Position numbers and translations under genes: made by a program. Under the pieces are notes generated by a model. The model was not told where the DNA came from. It did not search any database and saw only the letters and a list, made by a program, of their open reading frames with translations. From Euglena gracilis (Eukaryota; Euglenida; Euglenophyceae; Euglenales): a stretch of 64,000 bases of DNA. Shown piece after piece: positions 1 through 9,315 of the stretch (its first letter is position 1; every line of letters begins with the position of its first letter). The stretch is from positions 61,563,858 to 61,627,857 of the forward strand of contig CP154954.1 in the NCBI GenBank assembly GCA_039621445.1. Reading direction: 5' to 3'.

Positions 1-3000
1 CGACTCGGGGCTGCGAGACCCGCCGGTCCCGCCCGGGACGGGACAGCCCGCCCCACGGCAGGGGCAGCGGGACGGGCACGCTGCGGGGCGGAACCGTGAC
101 TCCGCCATGGGGAGGTTGGCCGGGCCCTCATCGGGGTGCTCTTCCCAGTGGTCGCCGTAGAAATGCTCCAGCTGTCTGCGGTGGGGAGGGGCATGGTGGT
201 TCACCCTCAAAAATAAGACCCAGGCCTTAATTCTGGGTCTCTTGCTGGAAAGCTTCTGGAGGGTCTTATTTTTGGGAGGTCTATTTTTGCATTTTTTTTT
301 AGACCGACCTGGGCCCGAAAAAAACGTCAATTTTCAGACTTCCCGCCAAAAATACAGAAATTTCTTCTTTAGCCCTTTGTGCCATGTGTAAGTTTGTATA
401 ATTTGACATTTACATGTTTTTTTTTGGAGTCAGAACCGCCAAAATTTTCGAAACTTCATCATTTTTGTGTCTGAATTTGGGTCTTTTGTTATTTTTCAAG
501 AAGCTTTCACCATCTCCATCCCCGACGTTTCGATCTGTCAGGGGAGTCTCAAATTTGGGTGGGTCTCATTTTTGGAATTTTGCTTGATCGGCCCAAAGGG
601 GTAGCATTTTTTGTGGGGTTCCTATTTTTTTTGGGTGGGTTGGTTTACAAGAAATAAAGCAAGCATACATGCATATACATGTAAACAAATGCATGAACCA
701 AAAGGAAGGGACTTGGGTGAGACTTAACGATGGCACTGTTACACGACAATTTCCTTCACGGCGGACCTGCGGAGGCCGCTGCAGGCGAGGGCCATCTGCT
801 TCGGGACGTCGATGTGGCGCTCGAAGATGCGGTCCAGCAGCTCGTGGAAGCGGGGCTCGTCCTCCGGGCGGGGGTTGGGCTTCGAGAAGTGGAACGCCCG
901 CAGCTCCCGGAACGACGTCGTGTACCACTCGCGCAGCATCTGCAGCTCGTCCAGCACAATGAGCCCTGTGCCGACGGTGGACCCATCAGCCCCCCCCCCC
1001 CCCGAGGCATGGGAGTCCGGGAGGGCCTGGTGGGGGGTCCACCCAGGTTGTGCGATGGGGTGCACGCCCACAGTATGCACCTCTGGGGTGCTCCTGGCCC
1101 GACCCAGGCAAATCCTCCATTGAAAAGGTTCCGGCCGGTGCAACTACCCAACAACTGAACTGAAAACCCGAGAACACTCTGGGAGGGTTCGACCTTCCAA
1201 AACAAAGCCTGGTACCCCAACCACCTGTTGTGCACCTAAACGTGCGGGATCAGCAGATTGGATAGAACTTCCGTGGCGCCGTTTGTGTGTTTGCGTAACT
1301 GGGCATGCCGCCAGGCAAATGTTCCATGCAAAACTGCTATCAGGGGTTTTCTTAAGGACCCCCAGGGGGGGGGGGTCCCGCGGGCCGGCTGGAAAAACAG
1401 CCGGCCTGGTGCTGGCTGGAAAACAGGTGCTAGCTGGACCCCCCCTGGGGGATGGGGGGTCCAGGGGGGGGGGGGGGCGGCTGGGAGCTGGACCCGGCGG
1501 GTTCCCAAAAGATGCCCGAAAAACCCAAATCCAGCTGAGTTGGCATTCTCAGCCAAAATTTTGAGGTGAAAAACCAAAACAAACAACCCAGAAATGCCAT
1601 TTGTGGCCATTTTTGACTCCGTTTTCAAAAAATTTCGGCGCTCTGCGCTGCATTTTTTCCTGGTCCAGCCCGGCGAAGCCGGGCTGGCGCGAACTGTTAT
1701 TTCAGCGGACCCCCAGGGGTGGGGTCCACAGCCTGGCTGGGAGGTGCTGCTTGAAAAAAGGTGCTGGCTGGCTGGACCCCCCCCCCCCCCGGTGGTAGGG
1801 TCTCCTCCGGCTTAAGAAAACCCCTGACTGCTGTGCAACTGTGTTTGCTTTTTCAGAGAAACCCTGACAGGTGCCCTGCCACGTTTCTCTGAAAAAAAAA
1901 CGTAACAGTGCTGGATGCCTCACTGAGAGTCCCCACCCCCAAATGATGAGGCCAACTACCACTGCTACCGCGAGGGGGTTTCCCGCGATGGGAGGGGGTC
2001 CCCCCCCCCTCCAGACACCATCTCCAGACAAATCAGCAATCAAATAAATCACATGATCCTCATAGGTCATGTCCAGGACCGGTCAGGGAGTATGGATGGA
2101 AATTGTTTGAACCCTGGGAGAACCCTGGGAACCACAAAAATACAAAGTGGTTTTCATTGCAGCTGTGAAAATAGATCTGAAAGAACATTCGAAATTTTGG
2201 AAATGTGTTTTCTTTCAATATCAAAAACTGTGAAACTTCGCAAGTAAAATAAGACTCAGGTCAGTGGGTTCGATGGCAGGATACGTCCTCAGGAGGACAG
2301 GCAAACAAGTCGAGAGGGCAAGAGCAGGAGAACACGTTTTCCCGGAGGAGGCAGCTGGGTACCACCCAGATCCTAACCCAATACTTTGCAGAATAAAGCA
2401 GGGTGCCCTACGACCGTACGGGTGCTCAATTGGACTGGGGTGCCTCACCACTTGGACCGACCCTGCTACTGGACCCACACCGTTCCTTGGAGGTTCACAA
2501 AGATTGCTGGGACACTGAACAATGTCCCGGGGGAATTTTTTTTTACCAAGGGGATTTCTTAAGGAGCCCGGGGGGTCCAGAGGGCCAGCTGGAGGAAAGT
2601 GCTGGCTGGAGAAAACGTTAGACCCCCCCCCTGGAGGTTCAGCCGGGCCGTGGGGTCCCAAGGCTGGGTTTAGCTGGCTGGCATCTGGACCTGGCTGGTA
2701 TCTGAAAACAGGCAAAAAAAGAAGCCCAAATCCTGGGTTGAGGTTTTTCAGCCAAAAATTTCAGGTGAAAACCCCAAGCCAAGAATGCCATTTTGCTGTT
2801 TTTGAAGCCTTTTTCCCAAAAAAATTTCTTCCCGGCTTTGCTGGGCTGGCCCCACCTTTACATCAGCAGCCCCCCAATGGAGGTCCGCAGCGTGGCTGGA
2901 AGCTGTTGACAGGAAAAAAGGTGCTGGCTGGCTGGATGGGAAAGAGTCCCCTCCAGCGTGAGAAAGCCCCTGACGACCCCACAGGAATGACGTCCGCTCT

Positions 3001-6000
3001 TACTTGGACCGGTCCCCCCCCAGGTGGGGACTGGTCCAATTATGTTGCTTGACAAATGGTTTTTTTTTGGATGGATTGCTTTTGATGGTGATCCCAAATT
3101 TTTCTTCCTGTTACATTTTCTTGCCTTCCTTCCGATTCATTCTTGTTTGGGACTTTGGCACTTTGTCAGACGTTGTCAGACGACATTGACGATCGGGAGG
3201 ACACCCGCCAAGTGCGGTTTGGTGGATTATCCCTGTCTGACGGAAAATGGCCGGGCCACGATGGGACGAGACCCTCCGTCAATGCTGCGGAATGGCACCA
3301 TCTTTTATTGTGACAAAATTATCTTCACATGCACTTGCTCCGAGGCTGTGCAAAACGGCAGTCGGGGGGATGCCGTCAACCTGAAGCTGCTCTGTGATCA
3401 AGAGCTTCAGCTTTGACACTATGGCCCGTTCTCTTTCCCGCATGGCTTATTTTTAGGGGGTTCAGGCAGGGAGGGCTGTGCGGAGATCCCCGAAGCGTCA
3501 AGTCCCCCCCCCCCCCTGACACAGCAGGATTTCCCAGATTTCCAGGGGCGATTTTGAGGTCAAATATTCCTTCGGCGCCGAAGGAATTGTTTTCTTGCGC
3601 GGGCGTGATTGTGGGACCGGGGCTGGCCACACCCCGAGGGAGGGAGTCAAGGTCCTGGACGCGCATCGCCAGCCGGAAGGGCATCTCCCGGTGGATAAAT
3701 AATGCGCCCGGGACAGGGCTGGATATAAGGCTGGGGGGGGTGGCCCGACCCCTGCAGTCAAGCTGGGGGGGGGGCTGCCCCTCCCCAACCCCGGGCCCCC
3801 TCCTCCCATCAGGCCCTGGCTGTGGAGTAGGGCGGCGGCCTTGTTGGTGTGCCGGGCGAAGGCGGTCATCGTGGCGGGGCTGACCGGCGTCTGCTCCCCT
3901 GTGACGCGAAAGGCAGGGAATGGGCCCCCGCTGGGGCTACCCTGTGCTCGGAGCGCATGTGTGGGTGAACGCCTTCGCTGGAGAGCAACACCGTACGGCC
4001 TCCCTGGGCTGCATGGTGTTTGGGGTGGCCGGGTGGTGGGGAGGTTGGACTGGGACCCACACCAACCACACGAACCAACCACACCAACCACACGGTGAGC
4101 GTATGTCCCCGCCGCGCTGGAATTACCCCCGAGTTGCTCACCCGGCCAGGGAGAGCAACACAAGAGCACTCACACCAGTCCCTGGGGTCCCTGGCCACGC
4201 GCCGCACAGCAAACGGGGCCAGAAGCGAAGCTAACACCGGCCATAAACAGACAAGAAGCCTTCGTGTAACTCAGGGGGGGGGGCACCCCACCATGTGACA
4301 CAGCACAGGGGAAAATCCCTTCAGCGGCGGAGTTGAACTAAACTCAGCGCCACTGGAAAAAAAAAGCAGGGGTGGCGGGGAGGTTGGACCCCCCAACAGG
4401 GAGGGAATGCCCCCCCCCCCCCGCCAGGATTTCCTGGATTATTGCTCAGCCCCAGGGCTGGGGGGGGGTGGGTCGCCCCCCCCCTCCCTACCACAGCACT
4501 GTGCAAGGAAAAAATCCTTCAGCGCCGAAGGAAAAAATCCTTCAGCGCCGAAGGAAAAGTTTGACCCCCCCCTCCAGGCTTCTTTTTAAGACCCCCGGGG
4601 GGGGGAGGGGGGTCCCCCCCACCCACCCAGGGTGGCGCGGGACCCCCCCTTGGGGGGGGGGCGGGGACCCCCCAAAATCGGGCCTGTAAAAGGCAATTTT
4701 CAAAAATTTTCGGCGCTTCGCGCCGAAAAGGTATACCCAGCGCCTCCGGCGCGGGACCCCCCCCTGGGGGGGGGTCCGGCCCGGACCCATCCACCCACCC
4801 CCCCTCCCCCCGGGGGGGGGGTCTGCTGACTTAAAAAGAAGCCTGCCCCCCTCCCACCAGGCCTTCCCGCATTTCCAGGGGTGCCGGGTTTTCGAGCAAA
4901 TTGATGAAAGACTATTCTTTGCGCGATGCTGTGGAGGGTCGGTCGTCCCAACCCAACAGAACAACCTCTTGGGTTAACTCAGCAAAAGTGCGGCCAAAAA
5001 AATGAACCATTCTTTGCTTCATCGTAAGTCTTGCTTGACCATCCTAGCCCTGCCACCTTCTGGGCTGGCCAAATGAGAAAGTATCAAAGAGCCGTTGCCT
5101 GCAGGTCCTCTCAAATAAAAAAAAGGAAAAAAAAAGTACATTTGCTAAATAAAAACCAGGGGGCGAGTTTTCATTTATTACGGTATTACGGTATTATTTT
5201 TACCGGGACAGTATCTCAGGGATCCCTCTCCCGCCATCCTTTTGCTCCCCTCCCCTTGAACGTCGCCCATTGTCGACCACCTCAGGTTGGGGATGGCGAA
5301 TGGGTTTCTTGTACCCCAGCCTTGTGCAAAGGTGGCTTCATTTTTGCAGATTTCTTGCGGGTTGTCGAACCCCCCCGCCGCCCCCCACCAGGCACCTATG
5401 GTCACTTCCCATTTTGGTGCTCTGGTCGGCCCTGGTCGGCCCTGGTCGGCCCTGGTCGGCCCTGGTCGGCCCTGGTCGGCCCTGGTCGGCAAATAGTCGG
5501 CCATAGGTGGGGGTATCCATCACAGAAAAAAAAGATTGTGAAAAATGACCCAAAATTACCAAAAGGGCACAAAATGGCCAAAATGCCATAAAATATGCTC
5601 ATATTGACCCAAATTAGCCCAATATTTGCCAAATCAGTGACTGCGGTCGGCTGAAAATGGTTAAAAATGGCCAAAAGTGGGCAAAGGCCAAAGAAAAGCT
5701 GTTTTGGCCACTGTTTTTGCAAATTCAGAAGCTGCACCTGGCGCAAAATGCTCAAAAATGGTCAAATTGGACCAAAAAGAGACCAAAAAAATGGGCAAAA
5801 TAACAAAAAAAGGTCGAAAATGGCTTTAAATGGTCAAAAATGGCCCAAGAGCGGGACAAAATGGCCCAAAATTACAAGAAGTGCACAAAAAATGGCCAAA
5901 AATGGTCAAAATAGGTCAAAATTGGCGAATTATGGTTACAAAATGGGCCAAAAGCGATTATGGTTACAAAAAAGGGGACAAAAGCGACCTAAAAGGACCA

Positions 6001-8340
6001 AAAGTGGCCAAAAGTGGCCAAAAGTGACAACATGAGCCAGATGAGCCAGAAAAATCTCAAAATCTGGGATAAAAATGAGCCTAATTCCTCATTCTCACTG
6101 AAAAATTGACATCAATTAGAAAAAAGTTGCGCGGTCAGCTGCGGTCGGCTGCGGTCGGCTGCGGTAACCCGCGGTCGATGCTGCCGGGCCAGCATCGCCC
6201 TGCATCGCCCAGCATCATCAGAGGTGCTTGGTCCAGAGGGAAAGCTGCTGAATTCCTTCATCCATTCCCCTTCCGTCGGCCAACCACATGCAAGTCGGCC
6301 CTGGTCGGCCCTGGTCGGCCCTGGTCGGCCCTGGTCGGCCCTGGTCGGCCCTGGTCGGAACCCCCACCTACGGGGGTCCTGAAACTCATAGTCGGCCCTG
6401 GTCGGCCCTGGTCGGCCCTGGTCGGCCATAGGTGCCTGCCCCCCACCCGGCAGGATGGTGATGGGGCTGACCGAACCCCACCACCCACCACCCACCGCCG
6501 ATGGGGTTTCGGGAATTCTCGGACAGCCCTGTTCAGCCCTGCCCTTCGCGCCTTGGGGTCCTCATCGTAACGGAGGACAAAATGGGAGGGGGAGAGCGGG
6601 GGGGGGGGGGACATGGAAAAAAATGCCCTTTGGGACTTTGGGGCGTTCGGTTCCAGCGTTGATCAACCTTCAGGCACAGGAAGAGGCACGTACAAATGCA
6701 CGCCGTGTGATGGTTCTTGCCCCTCGAGGCTGCAGAATCTTCTGCTGCCGACGACACTGACCAACCTGGTTTTCCATGTCCCACCGGTCACTGAGATTCT
6801 CTTGGCTGTCATTCCACAGGATGGGAAGGAAATTGATATCGGAGGCCGTCGCAAAAAATTTCGGGAAAAAAGCGGGAATTGCGGGTTTGGGAATTAACAC
6901 ACTTCTGCTTGAAAGGACTTTCTTTGAAAGGACTATCTTTGGCAAAATTATATCAAAAAAGCAAAAAAAAAACACCCGGGTGCTCTTGTGGAACGTTTGA
7001 GAAATGGCCGGAACTCATTTTACCTTGCATTTCAGGTTCATACAGAAAAATTGCAGAAAAGGAAAAATTGCGAAAAAATTGTGCAAAAATCGCGGGAATT
7101 GCGGAAAAATAGCGGAAAAATTGTGGATATCAATCCCCCCCTTATTTCCACGTTGCTCTGCTTGATTTGCATTCCTTCCTGGAGGGTCGACGGATTTTTA
7201 TTTAGACGTCGTTCGAGGAGGGTGTATAACCCCCAGACCCCCTGGGGGGTCTTAACAACGGTTGAGGAGGTTCGAGCTCAAACGTTCGAGCTCAAACCTC
7301 TGCCTATGGTTACCACCCGGGTGAACCGTCACAGAGGGTACCTTGGCAGAGGTGAACACAAACGGCGAACAATGTTTGAACGAAAATTGAACCCATCGCA
7401 TCTCACAGCTGCTGGGAAAAATTCTTTTGTGGAATGCTCCAATTATATCTTGGGGCCCACATCTGAGATGTTTTTCAAACTGTCCAAAATGAGGCAATGC
7501 TTTCCTATCCATTTATTATCGCAATGGAAACTTTTTGTGTTTGTCAGAAGATCTCTCTTTTTTCAGTGCACGTTCATCGCCGCGAACAAAAATAAAAACT
7601 ACTGAATTTTTTTTCTCTTTTCAGTCTCTATTTTTTATAGTTTGTTTTATTTTATTGGGACAATGACTTCCTGATGGACTTCGAAACTGCATGACGCCGA
7701 TTAGCCCACCCCCCTTCCTCACATCCCCCCGAGCCCCCCCCGGCACACCGCGGGCGTGAAACTGGATGTCGGCCATCAGCCGCCGCCTGTCCGCTGCCTC
7801 ACGCAGCACGTGCAACTCCTGGGCGAGGGCCTCCGTCTCCGCCGCCACCAGACTTTCATTTAGTGCGCCGCGGCGAAGTTTGCCGTGCGCAAATTATTTT
7901 TTCCGCGGCAGACGCGGCGCACAATTGAATTTTTTTACCGCGGAACACTCGTCGCGCACCTGAAACACTGCCGCGGCGCACCAAAGACGCACCCAGGGCG
8001 CACCAATGACGTTCCCGTGGCACATGCCTGCTTTTTTTTTTGTGGCACAGGACTGCAAAGCCTGGGCTTTGACATAGGTAACGGATGGCTATGCCGCGGC
8101 GCACACGGCGTTGCCGCGATGAACCGTGGGCTGCCGCGGCGTACGCGGCGCACAGAAAGGAATCTTCCGCGCGCAAGCGGTCCCAAAATTTCCGGTGCCG
8201 CGGGCAACGCGGCGCAGAAAAAAAATTCCGCGGCGCACTAAATGGGGGTCTGGCCGCCACCTTCTGCCAGCGGCCATCGGAGGAGTAGCTGCGCAGCCCC
8301 AGCCGGCACCAGGCCTTGGCCATGGTGAGCTTGGGGGCGG
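1..8340 (-). CDS. Mitochondrial alpha-ketoacid dehydrogenase kinase (PDK/BCKDK family), 3' end beyond window
   Basis: Exons in coding order: 8261-8340 (ATG at 8323), 7749-7848 (joined across an inserted element), 3819-3898 or 3790-3898, 3633-3713 or 3633-3718, 767-965, and 175 to the left edge. The start MAKAWCRLGLRSYSSDGR has the Arg/Ser-rich, acid-poor look of a mitochondrial presequence. The family's N-terminal helical domain follows: TPVSPATMTAF, then REMPFRLAMRVQDLDSLP (family pattern ELPxRLA...LP), then LQMLREWYTTSF and IFERHIDVPKQMA (family pattern QLVxSWYxxS...RHxxVVPTMA). Phases agree at every canonical join, with AG/GT boundaries at 3898, 3633, 965, 767 and 175. These kinases phosphorylate E1 of pyruvate or branched-chain ketoacid dehydrogenase in the matrix; which one cannot be told here. 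The GHKL ATPase half lies off the left edge. Two transposon-like elements interrupt the coding sequence. Confidence 0.8.
208..640. repeat. AT-rich locus with repeated word GTCTTATTTTTGGG
   Basis: The box (T)CTTATTTTTGGG recurs in both orientations: AAAAATAAGACCC near 210, GGGTCTTATTTTTGGGAGG near 263, GTCTCATTTTTGG near 562, and a CCTATTTTTTTTGGG variant near 622. It resembles the word loci at 18.9, 20.4, 28.5 and 57.4 kb but has its own word. No coding signal seen; this lies in an intron of the kinase gene. Confidence 0.5.
1341..1825. mobile_element. hAT-like miniature TIR element
   Basis: Ends are perfect inverted repeats CAGGGGTTTTCTTAAG (1341-1356) and its complement (1810-1825). Flanking 8-bp duplication ACTGCTAT (1333-1340) versus ACTGCTGT (1826-1833), 7 of 8 matching. 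Interior: a repeated GCTGGCTGGACCCCCC word and an AT-rich core ending in a CGGCGC/GCGC stem at about 1635-1650. No ORF for a transposase. It lies in an intron of the kinase gene. Confidence 0.8.
2546..2972. repeat. Degenerate relative of the 1341-1825 element
   Basis: Same order of parts as 1341-1825: AGGGGATTTCTTAAGG at the left, GCTGGCTGG words, AT-rich middle with a GCCATTTT box, and GAAAGCCCCTGA at the right. TIRs are eroded and no convincing duplication was found. Confidence 0.55.
3714..3818. mobile_element. 105-bp TIR element inside the kinase coding sequence
   Basis: Begins CAGGGCTGGATATAAGG, like the TIR of the element at 44824, and ends GGCCCTG. Flanks GCCCGGGA (3706-3713) and GCTGTGGA (3819-3826) match 5 of 8. 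Removing element plus one flank joins ALLHS to ALFIHREMP. That gives 22 residues between the TAF and REMP landmarks, the same number as in animal PDKs by my recall. A GT-AG intron at 3719-3789 would also keep frame but leaves a Gly-rich insertion. Confidence 0.55.
4097..4275 (-). repeat. Interspersed repeat, copy 1 (about 180-230 bp)
   Basis: Reverse complement matches 59896-60110 and, partly, 21345-21420. Shared blocks: GTCTGTTTATGGCCGGCG(C/T)T, TTC(T/G)GGCCC, TGGCCGGG(C/T)GAGCAACTC and GGTTGGTGTGGTT. No ORF. Confidence 0.75.
4270..4574. repeat. C/G-homopolymer region with duplicated palindromic box
   Basis: Contains two adjacent copies of AATCCTTCAGCGCCGAAGG (about 4513-4553), close to the perfect 16-bp palindrome CCTTCGGCGCCGAAGG at 3569-3584. 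Also carries a CAGGATTTCC box shared with 3531. No gene seen. Confidence 0.5.
4575..4845. mobile_element. hAT-like miniature TIR element
   Basis: Perfect 16-bp inverted ends CAGGCTTCTTTTTAAG (4575-4590) and complement (4830-4845). The flanks both contain CCCCCTC. The interior is mostly C/G runs around an AT-rich core, with the stem CGGCGCTTCGCGCCG at 4711-4725. Confidence 0.75.
5390..6437. repeat. Composite repeat with two 10-mer tandem arrays
   Basis: Outer inverted ends AGGCACCTATGG (5390-5401) and CCATAGGTGCCT (6426-6437). Inside the left end, seven units of CCTGGTCGGC (5421-5490); near the right end, about six (6295-6357) and four units (6392-6427). Between them, 5520-6060 is a degenerate run of AAAATGGCC-like units, and 6130-6170 holds four GCGGTCGGCT units. 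ORFs here are by-products of the tandem arrays. Confidence 0.75.
6440..7748. other. Intron of the kinase gene, no gene recognised
   Basis: AT-rich, with scattered GGAAAAATTGCG-type degenerate repeats (7040-7120) and a short TTCGAGCTCAAAC duplication at about 7263-7290. An open frame of about 200 codons at 6988-7605 on the plus strand lacks codon bias and looks fortuitous. Confidence 0.45.
7849..8252. mobile_element. 404-bp hAT-like TIR element interrupting the kinase coding sequence
   Basis: Inverted ends of 25 bp with three mismatches: left CAGACTTTCATTTAGTGCGC, right complement CAGACCCCCATTTAGTGCGC, both continuing CGCGG. Flanked by the exact 8-bp duplication GCCGCCAC (7841-7848 and 8253-8260). 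Subterminal CCGCGGCGCAC boxes recur inside. On the minus strand, removing the element plus one TSD joins GRWQK to VAAETEALAQ in frame. Alternatively GT in the first TSD copy and an AG at 7837 could form an in-frame canonical intron that omits VAAE. Confidence 0.88.
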
Positions 8341-9315
8341 CTGTGGGGAGCGTGGCCGGATGTATTTCTGGGTTTCTGTTCGTGTGTGATCGTGATGATG
8401 CGCATGCAACCGTCTGTATGATCCGTGTTTTCAAACATGTGAGGTCCATATGCTGCCATCCGCCCCCATGTGCGCATATTCGTGCGCGCGTAAGATAGCG
8501 AGAATATGATGTGCACGGCCACGCAATTAGTGCCACGACATTGGTGCTGTTCGAAACGCGCCAAAATAGCTGGTGGTTTCAACAACAATAATTCCAAAAT
8601 GCCTCCACAGATCCTCCACATCGTTCCTCCATCGAATTGTCTCAAGTCAACGTCATACCCGGTTCTCGAAAGGAAAACCTCGTTCAACGCCGGAAAGATC
8701 ACTTTGACCCGCATTAAAATACCATAAATAATGTCACACTGGCACTCAGAAGTGTTCTTAGCATGCAAAGGTTCTTGGTTAGTTGGTTAGGTTGTGTCCT
8801 GAGCAACTTCTAAAACCACAAGTGGTCCTTCGAGATCTTTGAACAGCCAAAACTTAAAGACCCGTATTTCAAGGGACTAATTAACAAATTTGATGTTTTG
8901 TTGTAGCAAATTGAGTGCTCACCCTTTTCCCGTTTTTGCACATATCCACCTGTTTCCCCATCATCCAGAGCCAGGAGGGTATTTCCAAAGAGAAATTTGA
9001 AACCAGAATATGGGTGTCACCACATTTATGACATGATCCCTTAACGAGGAATCCCCTAATTACAGGGTGTCCAAATAAATGTGCAGACCCTTACAACAGT
9101 CAAAAAATTGAAAAAAAAATGAGAAGAAACCCATTGGGAGGTTATGCTCCTGGAGCAACGGTGGGGCACCACTGAGCAGTGGGACGAACTCAACGATGCT
9201 GTGGGGTTGGAGGGACGTGCAGGCCTCCCCAGCCAAGGGCAGAGAACCTCCCCCGGCCGGCTTTTATAACGGGAGCCGGTGTCTGCTGTTTGGGGCAGGG
9301 CGAGCAACGCCGGGG
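8341..9315. other. Spacer between kinase gene start and membrane-protein gene end
   Basis: The coding exon at 8340 is preceded on the minus strand by a good acceptor (CCCCACAG), so a noncoding first exon and the promoter probably lie here. ACAGGGTGTCCAAATAAATG at about 9063-9082 resembles the end of a Tc1/mariner-type element, but no partner end was found. No coding signal seen. Confidence 0.4.

Noticed and set aside
3500-4169. A 223-codon minus-strand open frame over the kinase exons
   Set aside because: It reads the 3633-3718 exon in the wrong frame; the kinase frame is fixed by REMPFRLAMR and by phase at both ends.
5421-6430. CRISPR-like direct repeats
   Set aside because: Units are 10-bp head-to-tail tandem repeats without unique spacers, in a eukaryotic genome with spliceosomal introns.
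7861-8240. Mariner-type element with TA duplication and GTGCGCCGCGG ends
   Set aside because: The inverted ends extend further out to CAGAC/GTCTG, where an exact 8-bp duplication is found, so a hAT-like reading fits better.
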